DNA of 64,000 nt, taken from Lycorma delicatula. Lineage: Eukaryota; Arthropoda; Insecta; Hemiptera; Fulgoridae. A model generated the notes under the pieces. That model was not told the DNA's origin, ran no database searches, and was given only the letters and a program-made list of their open reading frames with translations. Location: the NCBI RefSeq assembly GCF_047948215.1, contig NC_134455.1:150580575-150644574 (forward strand). Reading direction: 5' to 3'. Position numbers and translations under genes: made by a program. This document shows positions 14,301 to 29,300 of this stretch, piece after piece. Numbering within the stretch: the stretch's first letter is position 1; the number at the start of each line of letters is the position of its first letter.

Positions 14301-17300
14301 AAATTATAAAATAGTACATTCAAGAGTGGCGTATAGCAGCATGGTTAGAGAAATCTGTGACTGGAAAATTAAGAAAAGGGTGATCTGTTATTCTCAGCAA
14401 ATTGAAAATATTAATGAACAAAGGTCTCAGAAACAGTGCTTTATGTACGATTTAAAAAGAAAATGACAATTTACTCTATCTATTGCAATTGAAGTGTTTG
14501 GAGGCATTAATTGAGGTGTTTGGAGAACATTAGACTAAAAAAAGGAAAAATGAGTTGAGGTATTAAAATTTTTAATTAATATTTACAAACATTTATAAAA
14601 ATATTTCTAAAAGCTTTTTTAGAAATATTAAACTATTAGTATTCTAGTACAACTTTTACAAGTTGTATTTCTATTTTCAACAGAATTTTGTGTATTTTTG
14701 GGTAATAAAAAATTTCTTTATTGTTGTGAATTGTTTATTTACCTAATTAATGGGAACCTTCTTTTTCTGATATTTGATGTATTTTTGTTTCTACTATTAA
14801 GGAGTAAATTTTACTACCACTTGAAAAACCAATGAATAATTTTTTTTTTGGTTTGATAATAGGAATAGAGTCTGAGTGATTTGGTTGTGAAAAACATTTT
14901 TCATTCGTGTAAAATTCATAAACTATTCACAGTAACACACATTTTTTTAAAAATTAGTTAGATATGTAGAAGGGTTTTTATATTTCCAGTATTTATTTGA
15001 AAGAAATGTTGAGTTGAGTGTATTTTTATCACAGGAAGTTAAGGATCTATTTTTATATCCCAAATAATGCAATAAAAATGTCTGCGGTTGCAATTGCCTG
15101 TCATTCCACTTAAGGGAATAACATATTTCTTATTTTCTCCTTATTGCATAAATTTGTTAACATCACAAAGCAATTCACAGGTATGTTCACTAAAAATGTC
15201 ACCTTTTGTACCTAATCTTAAGACAGTTATAACAATTATAAATTATTAATTGGTTATAAATTAATTTTATTATGAACATAATGTCATTACATACTGATGA
15301 CAATATAATAAGAAATTTGTCGGAATTGCTAAATAATGAACTAAAATAAATTCAAGTTATTAATAAAAAAACTTGTTATGTAGTTCTGCGCAAAAAGACT
15401 GAATTTTAGTCATTTTATCTTGTTTCCTTTTGAAATAGTATCAACTATTTTAATTTAATTTCACAAACAAAAACTGATTCACTAAAAATAGTTAAACGTC
15501 AAAAAAAAGCATCAAATAAATTAACAAAAAAACACAAATTTCAACTAAATCACACTGTGACTAGTGGCATAAGCATGATGAAAAATACACTGCTACACAG
15601 TACATATAACTTCAACTTTTTTTTACCTTAAATTGAGCGTAACTCAAGAATGACTCCACCAATGATCATCAACTTTTCACATGTACAACTTCAGATATAC
15701 TTTAGCATATCTAAATTTCAATGAAATTATCAAGTTGTCTTGGAGATTTTGAAGCCACAAATCTTTATACTGTTGTCAAATGGATTTGACGGTACATGGC
15801 ACTTTATAACCATGTAGTAGCCCTGAGAAGGACTGTTGTCATCGACTGGCTTAACAACTCGTAATTTATAACCTTGTGTTAGTCTGAAAAGGGCCATCTT
15901 TGTTGTCAATTGTATTCAACAGCTTGTTGTAATTTATAACCTTATGGTGCTCTGAGAAGGGCTGTTCTCATCGAATGGCTTCGACAGCTTATTGTAATTA
16001 TAACCTTTTATGGAATCCATAGAGTCATTCATTCTGATTGGGGGTTGAATTACCAAACCATGCGTATCCTGTTGGCGTCCACCGGGAAGTCCTACGTTGA
16101 GGCGGCCAGGGAACTTCTTATTGGTCTTCTCCAGGTGGTGATCGACGATGAATTAAAAATTCACTCTTGCACGCTCTTTTATTGGAGCCTGAGAGTGATG
16201 GGGTCGCAGCGTCGCTATGGTGGAAGAACTGCGCGGCAGGAGTGATGCTGTACCAGCGTGTACGTATATTGTGCTACCGCTTACATTTGAGCTGCTACCG
16301 TTGCCGTCCGCCGATATTAATTTAGGCATATATGTGGTAACAATACATAGGCCTACACACATACACAAACATATATATATATATATATATATAAAGAAAC
16401 CCGATTTAATGTAAATGGTATTTGTATTTCTCATATCTCAAAACATAAAGAATTTCATTTTCACCCCTCCCTCTCCTACCATGTAATCAAAAATAATACC
16501 ATACCTTTCTTTGAAAAGTGGGTAATAATAAAACTGAATCTCCATGTTTCATGCAGTAATTTACTTTCATCCAATTACACTGTGCAATGTGTATTTAGAA
16601 AGGCTGGGGTATATTTTTGTTATGGTATAAATACTGTACTGCGCATAACACTGTCCTAGTGTTCTTTACTTCTAGCAGAAATGTATCTTATCCGTGGCTG
16701 ACCATTACACATTATAAGAGTGGATTTATCTACTCAGGCAGCAGATACTTATCCTACTCATGATCTCTTAGGAAATTGGGGTGTTTTTTTTTATCTATAA
16801 TGTCTTAGTCTTAATGTCTTTTATGGATGAATGATTTAGCATAAACTGCTTAAATGCATACATATATGCTACAGCAAATACTTTTTCTCGAGATTTAAAT
16901 AACCACCTGAGTCGAGACCTCAGATATTCTAAAGGAAAACCACACACAATTATCTAGTACGTGAAAGTATACAATTGATGTAAAACGTATATCCTGATCT
17001 TCGATGAAGCTTTATTTTTTCTTCAAACTTTATTTTTTGAGAGAAAATTTCCAAGGAATGAGCCACAATATTGAAAAATAATAGCCAACTTTTGGTATTG
17101 TTTTTTGTCTGTAGCTTTCTTCCCGTTCAAATTAGAATAAAAATTGGTTTGAATATGGAAAATAAATAATGTTTAATCATTCAGCGAATTTCTTCTAATA
17201 AATGATTAGGAAGTTATTGCAATTAAATTCGACAGGAGTGTAGTTTATAACAGAATTTAGGACAGTGTAGTTTCAGATTTCAACGAAAATATCCATTTTG

Positions 17301-20300
17301 ACTAGTTTTGGCGTGACGTCTGTACGTACGTATGTGCGTACATGATCTCTCAAGTCAAAAACGATTAGCCGTAGAATGTTGAAATGTTGGGTTTAGGACT
17401 GTTGTAAAATCTATTTGTGCACCTCTCCTTTTGATTGCAATCGACTAAACCAAAAATCTCCAAAAAAAGCCTAAAATAAAAAAAAATTGAATTTTTGACT
17501 TCTTAACTGCAGTAATAAGCCCTCATTGAGAGCTTTTCAACGATGTATCATAAGCGGTACTTATTTTCATCGGTTGCAGAGTTATAGCCAAATAAAATTT
17601 TAATTAATGAAATTTGGATCTTACAAGGGTAAGACTCATCTCCAATCTGACTTCATCTCCATTTTTTTAATTTAAATATATTCATTTATTAATAAATTAA
17701 CCTGTGATTGTAAAAAAATACAATAAATAATAACAAAAAAAAAAAAAAATTAAAAATATAAATATATAAAAATTATGTAATAAAAATTTAAATATATAAA
17801 AAATGTATGTAATTTAATAGGAATACAGGGAAGTCATGTGGTGACCACATCAGATTTTTTAAATTTATTTTTGAAAACTTTTTTAATTTTTCATTTTTGC
17901 TTGTGTTTGCTTGTGTTATACAACTTTAATTCACAAACTAAATTTATGCAGGAGGTTTTGAAAACAACAAAATAATTTTGATTTAGAGGATTTTGTCTGA
18001 GAATGAAACAAATTTTTTTTTGTTTAGTGGTAAAAATTCCAATAAGTTGCTCAGAATACTGATAAACTGTCATTTTTGACAAATGTTGGTCGTATCTTAT
18101 TTAGTTTTACGATAATAATTTGATACAATTCTATTTCATACCGCGCTGTTGAACCGGGGAAAAGGGTGATTTTTGCGTTGTTTGATCAAATGTAGTATTA
18201 CAGTTTCTTTGATTAGCTAGGAGAGAAGCTCGTTTATAACCTACGATGGAGGGAGAAGTTCATAACACATAAAATCGATTTTTGCCCTACCACATACATA
18301 TCTCCTATATAGGATCGCGCTACTCACCGTACCTGATCGAGCGACTATTTACATGCGAGAATCTAAAAGCGGCTAACTTTTAGTGCGATTAAAACCGAAT
18401 AGATATTGTTAGTATCTGAATGTATCCTTTTCATCGTAAACATGCTTCTCCCGGATCAACACGTGCTTCATCTTCTAACCAGCGAGGTGAGTTGAATTGC
18501 AACATTTAGTATATATATCACACCTGTTGATATATTAAGCGACAATAAAATTCTCAAAATAGGCATTCTTAAGGCCCCTAAATTATAGTTTCTTTAAAAA
18601 GTAGGCTTTTTTAGACTATGTTATTTATTTTTTATTTAACATTAATAATACTGGTTTTAAATTAATAGCGTAAAAGAATTTCATTAGTATAAAACGGCGG
18701 CCATAACAAGTTTAATAATGTTTAAATCATTGCTATTCCATAATAAGGAAGAACCATATACGAATAGCAATTAATTGCTTTTCTTTGATGTTTTCTGTAG
18801 GATATATGAAATATTTATAAAGGTGGTTTCTGTTCATTAAAAATATGCTATTTTAGCTCGTATATTTGACACTATTACACGTGCCTTGTTCAAAATAATT
18901 ATAAAATAAGTTTAGCTGATTACAGGTAATTTTAATATACTTCATTTAAATACAATTTCTAGCTGCTATTATAAGAAATTAATTATTCGTTGGATAATGA
19001 ATTTCATATTACGCTTTAAAAAGCTTCATTTTTGAAAATGTTGGTCGTATCTTATTTTGTTATACGATAAAAATTTGATATAATTTTTCCTTCAAAAATA
19101 ATATCTTACATTAAAATTTTACTTTTAATTTTATTTTTTTTTAATTGCTAATAAAACTTAATTTACGGTGGGTCTTACTACCCACGTTTATATTACTACC
19201 CACGAACTATTCTTCACGTCTTCAATTCCGCTAATAATTTTATCTTATGAATAATCATGTATTATAGTATTTTACCGTTTGCGATTTAGCTTTTTTGTGG
19301 AGCTAAATTTTCAGCTTTACAAATAATATAAGCAACTTACATAACAAATAACATAGTATCACAATGCTGAACGACGAGCCCCTGAGGCAGCCCGTCGTTT
19401 AGCATTTTTGAGAAGCTCTTTTGGCTACCCAATATAACTCGAAAATTCCTACCAGCAGCGTGTTGTCAACGAGTCTTAGGGTCTTTCTACATGGAATTAC
19501 TTGTACAAGTTTATATACGAGTAGAAGATCAGACGATGTCGTAGGCAACAGAGAAGTCTATAAACGCAGCTGATGTTTTCAGATTTATTTGGAAACGTGC
19601 TTCCAAAAAAACATTATCTAGTCTAGTCATTATCTAGTCTATGCAGTTTCTTTCTGGTCGGAAGCCAGCCTGATCAAGAGGAATCTCAAGTATTTTTCTT
19701 CCAATTTTGCTATATAAGAGTCTTTCAAAGAGCTTATATATTGCGGTCAATAGAGCTATTGGGCGATAGCTTTTTGGGTCGTCATTTGCTTACCTGGTTT
19801 TAGGATAGAGATGATTTAACTTTTTCATCTCATTCGGAATTCTTCCTCTTCATGATGTCTGTAAAGAACTGGGCCTGCCAGTTTTTTGTGTATTTACCGC
19901 AGAAACTCTGAATGTGTCCCGTTAGGTCCTGGTGCCTTGTTTGCTTTCACATATTTAAGGGTTTTATTACTTCATCGGTACTAAATGAACGGAAGAATTC
20001 AGTTTGTTCCTGGCTAGAGGCTTTCAGTGCTTTAAATTCGTGTTTCACGTATGTTGAATAAGCTCTATCCCGTGCGGCTGTAGATGAGGACACGACGTGA
20101 GCTGCAATCTTGTCCGGGTGAAGGGGCGTATCGCTATTTTTGTTTTGGGAATTAGGCGATACGCCTAATTCCCAAAACATCTTTAGCATCTTTATCTTTT
20201 CACCTTGTACTGTTACTCCGAATCTAAATTGTTCTTTAACATCATTAAAGTAACGGGGATAGGGAGCATCCTTGTCGGACTCCCTTTCTTATTACGCCTT

Positions 20301-23300
20301 CTTTCTTATGTTCTTCAATTATTACTGTTGCTGTTTGGTTCCTGTAAATGTTAGCAATTGTTCTTCTATCTTTGTATTTGACCCCTAATTTTTTTAAAAT
20401 GCCGAACATTTTATTCCAGTCTACATTATCGAATGCCTTTTATAGGTCTATAAATGCCAAGTATGTTGGTTTATTTTTCTTTAATCTTCCTTCTAATATT
20501 AATCTGAGCGCTAAAATTGCTTCCCTTGTCCCTATACTTTTCCTGAACCAAATTGGTCTTCTCCTAACACTTCTTCCACTCTACTCTCAATTCTTCTGTA
20601 CAGAATTATAGTTAAGTCTTTTGATGCATGGCTAGTTTAACTAATTGTTCTGTATTCTTCACATTTATCTGGTCCTGTTTTCTTTGGTATCATGACTATA
20701 ACACTTTTTTTGAAGTCTGACGGAACTTCCCCTTTTTCGTAAATATTACACACCATTTTGTATAATCTATCAATCGCTTCCTCAACTGGACTACGCAGTA
20801 ATTCTACAGGTATTCCGTCTATTACAGGAGCCTTTCTGCCATTCAAATCTTTTAATGCTCTCTTAAATTCAGATCTCAGTATTGTTTCTCCCCTTTCATC
20901 CTCTTCGACTTCCTCTTCTTCCTCTATAACACCATTTTCTAATTCATTTCCTACATATAACTCTTCAATATATTCCACTCACCTATCGACTTTACCTTTT
21001 GTATAATAAATGTTTACCATCTTTGTTTAACACATTGTTGGATTTTAATTTATGTACCCCAAAATTTTCCTTAACTTTCCTGTATGCTCTGTCTATTTTA
21101 CCAATGTTCATTTCTCTTTCCACTTCTAAACACTTTTCTTTAATCCACTCTTCTTTGGCTAGTTTGCACTTCCTGTTTATAGTATTTCTTAATTGTCGAT
21201 AGTTCGTTTTACTTTCTTCATCACTAGCATTCTTATATTTTCTACGTTCATCCATCAGCTGCAATATATCGTCTGAAACCCAAGGTTTTCTACCAGTTCT
21301 CTTTGTTCCGCCTAAGTTCGTTTCCGCTGATTTAAGAATTTCCTTTTTAACATTCTCCCATTCTTCTTCTACATTTCTACCTTATCTTTTTCACTCAGAC
21401 CTCTTGCAATGTCCTCCTCAAAAATCTTCTTTACCTCCTCTTCCTCAAGCTTCTCTAAATTCCACCGATTCATTTGACACCTTTTTTTCAGATTTTTAAA
21501 CCCCAATCTACATTTCATTTAAATTTTTGTCGCTATCAATATCTGCTCCAGGGTAAGTTTTGCAGTCAACGAGTTGATTTCTAAATCTTTGCTTAACCAT
21601 GATATAATCTATCTGATACCTTGCAGTATCGCCTGGCTTTTTCCAAGTGTATATTCTTCTATTATGATTTTTAAATAGGGTGTTGGCAATTACTAAATTA
21701 TACTTCGTGCAAAACGATATAGAAATAAAAATGTAGAAAGAACTACTTATTGAATTATTAACCTTTTGGAGGAAGACATCTGAGAACAAGATGGAACTAC
21801 TCATTTACAGCTACTGATATGTAACTGGCTGATGTCTAATACCTGATGGGAAAGAAATCCCTCTAAATCATGGTTTCTGTGTCACAAGGGTTTAAGGGTA
21901 AGGCGCATCAGTTCCAATTCAACTTCATCTCCTTTTTTAAATTTTTTTTTTAATTTAAATATATTGATTTATTAATAATTATTAACCTCTGATGGTGAAA
22001 ACATTTTTATAATAAATAATAATTCAATAATAACAATAAATAAAAAGAAAATATGAAAAAATATCAGAAGTTATTAATGAAACAAAATTTTATGTACTTT
22101 TCATTTTTTTTTAAATGTGGTGTGCAAGGAAGTCATGAGGTGTCCACATCAGATTTTTTTAATTGTGTTTCTTGGAAATTAAACAGCAACTAAATTACAT
22201 GTACTATAATTAATTACTTACTTCTCTATTTCTTCAATTACATATTTCACATAGATACAATAATAAAATGTTATTGTAAATGACAACACTATATTAGCTG
22301 CATAAAATATTATAGGAGAGTCTGTGTAATAAGATTAATTAAAAAAATTCCATTTAAAATAATTAATAATTTCATTTGTACAATTGATGCATGTTCCCAG
22401 TTGCATGACTAAGTAAACCATCATTTGGACTAAATATAGTTAAAACAAAATTTTATTTTATTAAAAAGAATTCATTCTAGTTATATAGAAAGAACTAGAG
22501 ATCACTATTAAATAATTCTATGACTAAATTTGTCTTCTTTCTCATACCATCAGTAGTGAACAAAATTTATATATTTATGCAGCTTTACTTTTAAGAGGGA
22601 AAATTGATATGGTAACCTATTCAATTAAATTAATGATTGATTTATATGATATTCCGGAATTTATTGTATTTTTTATTCTGGTTTAGGGCTTATATATGTA
22701 TAAAATGTATTGTACCTGCATATACACATATTATACATCAAACAAACATATTATTACAGAATCTGTCTGCAGATAGGTACTGCAACTTTATAATACTGTT
22801 TGATTACAGTATCATAATGTTGTAGTATCTGTCCTAGTCTTCCTTATGGCTGTTACACTTATTAAGCACAAACAAGAAGCCCCAGAGTTGTTTTCTCTGA
22901 AAATAATGTTGGTCATTATAAGGCAGTACTTACAGGTTACTAACATCACTCTGTTGGCACCTTCTGCATTTTGGGACAAATTACTGCTGTTTAATGTAAA
23001 ACAGTACACTCAGCTCACTGAGGATGATAAGAAAGAATTTCAACTCTTACTTCCTTAGTCACACATGGAAGCTGATTATTCCTGAGAAAAAGCTCTGTAG
23101 TTACTGTGAGTGATATTTTACTTATATCAAGTTACCTGTAACTATTATAGTTATAGCTGCTAAAAAACAACAAATGAGAAAAATTTTCAACATCAATAAT
23201 CTTTAAAATTTTTTTAAAATTATTTGTTAATGATGGAAAGAGAAGATAATCATTATTATTATTATTTTTTATTTAATTTTTTCTTTTTAAATTTTAGGGG

Positions 23301-26300
23301 CATCAGCTACTATGGTCATTAGCCCCTTCCTATATAAAAAAACCTTTCATTCCTTTCGCTGTTAAATACTAGTAACATGGTCATCAGACTTGCTTGTCAA
23401 GGGATATTAAAAAACCCAATTTAAATATATGACAAAGATGTAAAGGACCCTTGGCATTTAAAAACACTTAAAACTAAACATTAAAAACACTTAAAACACA
23501 TAAATAATTTTTAAAGAAAAAAATTAATTAGAATAATAAATCAATTGAGTCAGAAGCACATAAAAACTAACTTCTTAAAATCTATCGCATAGGTTTACTC
23601 TTAGGCCATCCTTTCTTTCTTCTTTTTCCCATCTTCCTGAAAGTCATGATGTCAAATTCCAGGGTGTCGGAGGCCTCAGAGACTGATTCTTCTGATCCTG
23701 CAGATCTGTGATCTACTGCAGTGTATCAGAGTCGAAATTCGAGCACTCCCCGCTAAAGTATGTGAGGCGTGGCTTTAGTCCTCACCCTCTCACTTAAAGG
23801 CCTCAGTGCCTTTGGAGGCTCCATTGTCGGTTGTCGAAAGGTTCCTTTTCCAAGATCTTTACTTCAGTTTAGGAATCCCTGAGGGGGATTTTTCGATCTG
23901 TACTTTAGCTTTAGTCATCATCATTTTGGTTCACTTTCATCGAGCTTTTGACTGGTCGAAGGTTCATTCCTCGGTTGAGTAACAATCTTTTGTGTAAAGA
24001 CATCCGCTTCTTTCTTCATCAGCTTTGGATTAGTTTTTCTAACTGTTCGACTCTTCAATTTGTAATTGATAATTCGTTTGACCATGCTTGCTAATGATGG
24101 TGCCAGTTCAGAAATTTGGTCCTTTGGTTTAAAAAAAGCTGCAGGAGCTGCAGGAACGTGAGCATAGGGCGTAAGCTTTGGAAATCTAGGAGCTCAATTT
24201 TTCTGGCTCGAAGTTGCTGACCTTTTGAATAGTTTTTACTTCCTGTATTGCTACTTCCTTCTTATAGATCGGACAGTTTCGAGCTCTAGCAGAACGATGT
24301 CCGTGGCGGTTTACTCAAACGGTGAATCCTTACACTGGTCATCCAGATATAATGGGTCACCACAAGGACAGATATGTTTCCTAGTGCATTTCGCCACTGT
24401 ATATCCGAATTTCTGAAATCCAAGACACCGCAATGGAGTCGGGATGAAAGGACGTACATCCAGTCTATGGAAGCCAGCCATAATTTTTTCAGGACACTTA
24501 GGTTTGTTAAATATTAAAACATGCGACGCAGAGAGTACAACTTCTCCGTTACGTTTGGTGTTCAAACGTCCGACATGTAACAACTCCTTGTTCCTGAAGA
24601 ACCTCGACGATTTCTTCTTCTGTGCAGTTTAAAAGGTCCATGCACACAACAACCCTTGGAGGTATTTAGTGTATCATGCGGTAAAACCTCAACGACGATA
24701 AGTCCTACTTCATAGCTTTTAGTAACCGTGATGACTGTAGGTCATTGACGGTCTCCATAAACAAACCCATAGCAGTCTTCCTAGTCTCTTTCACTGGTTC
24801 TTCTGCAGTTTCTGTGATCCCACAAGCAATCACGAAAGAACTGACTAATTTTAGAAAAACCCCTTTTTTCTTCCTTATCACCAGATACTTTGGAATTGGT
24901 ACAAAGCTCTTAGGTCGAAACTTAATTCGGATCTTCTTCTCAGACTTGCTCAACTCAACACGCTTCCTTCTTTTCGCTTCCGAACACCAGGGTTCTCTGG
25001 ACGAAGGTTTTTATATGGACCCTTTACCACGGAAGATGTGGTTGTTGATGCTTCCATAATATATAGTTTCGTCAGCAATATGTCATAAGGTGTGAGTGGA
25101 GAGACGATTGGGCGTGCCCCGAATCTTTGATCTTGCCTGGGTTCCTCAGTCAGCCGCCTCCCGCAAATTTAAGCCGCCTCTCACAGATTTAACCCGGATG
25201 TAAGGTACTGCCTGACCCACGATACCGACAACTCAGGGCTCGCACGTACCAGTAAGGGTTCCAATACACTTACTCATAGAACAATCTCTGCCAAGGGCCG
25301 AAGTGACTGATTGTCACTTCGATTGTGATTGAATGACTCTGAAGTAGAGTCATTGCTCAACCCGGACGCGTGCGTGTTGTTATTGCCTTGGGTTTTATCC
25401 GGGACGTTATTGTTATTATTTTTTTAAGTTTTTAGGGGCATCAACTACTGTGGTCATTACTCCCTTTCCAGATCAAAAAAAAAAAAGAAAAAAGAAGATA
25501 TTTCTTTTCCCCCTTGGTACACTAGTGACGTAGTCAGAATAGTCTTATCAAAACAGATTATCAAATAAATAGAGCTGACAAAAGGTTTTGAAACCCTAAA
25601 GAAACACAAAATGACTAGGGTGTAAACGGCTCTTGCCACTTAAAAACACTTAAACACGCTAACCATTTCTAATGAAATGTCAAAAAATATCAAAATAAAT
25701 TAAAAAATTAAGTCAATAATTATATCAGAAGCACGTAAGATTTAACTTCCTCTTAAGTTCTATCGACTAGGTTTACCCTTAGGCTATTCTTTCTTTCTTT
25801 TTTTCCAACTTCCTAAAGACCTCATGTCGAAATCAAAGGATTCTGATGCCTCGGAGATGGATCCTTCTGATCATCCGCAGTAAATTACGGAGGATGTCTT
25901 GCTGCCGGCATCAGATGATATCGGCTCAAATAGTGTGGTCTACAGTGCATCGGAATCGAAACTCAATGCACTGTCTGCTATAACTTGTGGGACGGCTTAA
26001 ATTCTCGTCCTCTCACTTAAAGGTCTCCGAGCTTTTCGAGGCTCCATTGAAGTCGTTCTAAGTTCTCATTTTCTAAAATATTAATTTATTTTTTCTCATT
26101 TCCCTTAATCGGGATTTTTTCAATTTTAATTTTTGCTTCAGGCTTCTTTTGAACTTTGGCTTCGTTTTCCTTCGCCTTGTAACTGGCCAAAGGTTCATTT
26201 CTTTGAAAGAACTATTTGAAAGAAACTCTCTGAAGAAGGTGGAAAGAACTGTTTTGTTTAACCATATGTTTTTATTCTTGATGGCTTTGGGTTGCAGTCC

Positions 26301-29300
26301 CTAGTTGTTTGATTCTTCAACATTTAACCAATGATCCGTTCTTCTAAATTTGCTAAGGATAGCGCCAGTTCTGTTATCACGTCCTTTGGTTTAGTTGCTG
26401 CAGGAGCAGCAGCAACCTGTGCATAAGACTTGGTATTTGGTGTTCTGCTGTGCACAAATTTTCTCGCTTCAAAGTAGCTGACCTGAACGTCTTTATCTTC
26501 TGTATCGCCAATTCTTCCTTATATTCCGGACAGTTTTTGTGATCTTGCACTATGATATCCATTATAATTAACAAATCGACGGGTCCCTGCACGGATCATC
26601 AGGATACAACGGATCGCCATAAGTCAGATTTGTTTTCTCGTGCATCTCGCGGCTGTATGTACCAATTTCTGACACGCAAAACACAGTGAAAAACGGACGA
26701 ACTTCTAGTTTATGAAAACATTAATGAAATCCAGCTTTTATTTTGTCAGGACACTTAGGTTTGTTAAACGTCAAAATATGCGACACGGAGGTACGATTTC
26801 TCCGTTGTCGACATTCAGAAACTTCCTGTCCATACAGTTCTACAGTCATCTTCAGTGCAGTTCAACAAATTCCGGCACACAACTACTTCTTTGAAGGTTT
26901 GTTTAGTTACTATATGGTACAATCTCAATGACAATTTCTCCTATCTTCTTCGCTTTGAGTAACCGAGACGACTGCACGTCATTGACAGTCTCAACAAACA
27001 ATCCCATCGTAATACTTCCCATTTCCTTAACACGTCCTCCTACTATTTCTGTAATCCCTCGACCAGTCAGAAAAGGACTGATCTTGAAAAAATCACCTTC
27101 TTTTTTCTTAATCACCAAATATTTTGGTGATACAGAAAAAAGGCAGTGAAGAGATGTCAAATATTTTGACATCGCTTTCTTTATTGCCTTTTGATGGAGA
27201 CTTAGTTCCATTAACACTAACACGACCATTGTCCCTTTACTGTATGTGTTTAACATCCCTACTCTCACGTCTTACCTGGCGCGTTTCCAAAATCTTCTTT
27301 GAAAGCTATCACAGACCGGTCATTATCTAATTCGGTGTTAGTGATGTACCTCAGAGTCAGCCACGCAAATAGGTGGTTACAAGATAACAATAAGCAGATA
27401 CAAGGATTTATTTGGCCAATATGACAGGAGTGGTTGCGCGGCTCACCAAGTTACCAAGTTTGCACTACCGATACTCGATAGCGCAAATGAATTTATTCCT
27501 TTAACATCTGGAAAGCCAAGGCGGTCTTCTGTTCCTTGGTGGAACGAAGGCTGTAGGCGTGCACTATGAGATCGTCGCAGGGCTTTACGTGATTTCAACC
27601 GAAGGACTACAACTGCATTGCTCTGTGCCTTTCGCAATGCGAGGACTGTTTGCCATCGAGTGTTTCGGTGTACTAGGTGGAAATCATATCTGAATTATGT
27701 GTCGATACCATTTCTCAGGCAACTCCATCATCGATTGTGTGGAGAAATATGTGTGGCTATATGTGGTTCACGATAATCTCTACAACCAATTGGACTGAAA
27801 AACAATGGCATCCTCATACAGACGCTAATTGATGTGGCGAAACACTTGGAAATATTTGTTTGGCAGTTTCACGTTCATTATTATGTTTCGTGAGTTTATC
27901 AGGTATAAGTTGCAGGTAGAAAGTGTGCCATTTGTTATCGGAGATTGCAAAATCAATTAAATATTCCTTTTTCTTTTGATAAGCTAAGGTACGTCTTGAA
28001 TAATTCCCGTGACACTTGCCCTGGAAATTATAATATCAGAATCCTTGACCAGTTTCCCATGTAAAGTGATGGAACGAATGGTAAACCGTCGTCTAGAATG
28101 GTAACTTGTAAACGCCCTGATTGCCTCCGAACAATGTTATTTTCGCCAAGGTAGAACTACCGATCAATATCAAGATCTGTCTATTGATCATGTGGTTTCA
28201 CTTGAATCTGTTATTCAAAACCTACTTCGCCAATGCCTCGTTGTATTTTTCCATATGCAAAAGGTGTATGACATGACTTAGAGGAGATGAATTCTAAATA
28301 AACTACATAAGTGGGGTATACAAGGAAATCTTTTTGCATTTAACAGGGATATCCTCAGTAGTAGAATCCTTTCGAGTTCGAGTTAGAACGACGGTATCCG
28401 AAAATTCTACACTAGAAAACGGAATATCACAGGGAACTGTCTTAAGTGTTAATTGCTGTAACACTATATAGTGTAACAAACTGTGTACGAAAATCCTTTG
28501 TGTTCTTTATTTGTGGATGATTTTTTCAATTGATGTTGCATCTAAAACTTTAGCTATTAGCGAGAGGCTGCTCTAAAACACTTTAATCCGACTAGAATCT
28601 TGGTGTAAAACGACTGAATTCACGTTTTCTCTTGGCAAGACGAAATGCAATTGCTTTTTATGTTGAAGGGAATATGTTGAATCTCAACTGTTTTTACATG
28701 GTGAACCAGTTGAACCATGCATGCGGGTTACATTTCTTGAATTATGGTTTGACCAACGACTAACATGGCAACACATTTTAAGGAGCTTGGAGGTAAAATG
28801 TCTAAAAATGCTAGACATGCTGAGAGTCCTATCCAATACTCATTGGGGAGCTGATCGATTATGCATGTTGCACTTCTACCGAGCTCTGGTCCATTCTTGT
28901 TTTGACTGTGGCTGCGTGGCTTATTCGTCGGCCCCGTCCACCGCTTTAAAGATACGCGATGCAGTCCACAATTCATTTATCCGTCTGGCTACAGATGCGT
29001 TTCATTCAATTCTTGTGTATTGAGTGATCTTCGATGGCCAAAATAGGACTTCGGTGAGGAATTCTCTTCATACAGAAGTGTACACAGCAGGTTTTCTCTG
29101 ATGAAAATTTGAAACCATTTTACTTAGCAACTTCGTTAAGGGCGTTTTCGCTCGTTTCAATTCATATTTCACCATAACTGTAGTGTTGCTGACATATACA
29201 ACTGCCAGATCATCGAAGTAAACACTTCCGCTGGAATGGCTGACATATCAGTTCAATGATAGCGATAGGGAACAAGGTAACGCTCTACGGCGAGCCTTGT

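Larger units (their letters stand above)
11776..15780. other. Intron 2, left part
   Basis: AT-rich. Holds one SINE (12071-12217), a hairpin at 14600-14629 and an unrecognised open frame at 13396-13665 (89 codons, with LKQKLISHQLLAFYGRDMRE). That frame could be a relic of a repeat or chance. No host exon seen. Confidence 0.45.

Noticed and set aside
15801..16330. Histone gene or pseudogene
   Set aside because: Hairpins resemble histone 3' signals, but no histone reading frame is found on either strand.
20758..21006. Serine-rich plus-strand frame
   Set aside because: Antisense shadow of the LINE linker and RT entry, rich in Glu codons on the coding strand.
17300..22165. LTR retrotransposon with X1 and X2 as LTRs
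   Set aside because: X1 and X2 are unequal in length, a third inverted copy exists at 61 kb, and the DNA between them is unrelated LINE fragments without gag-pol order.
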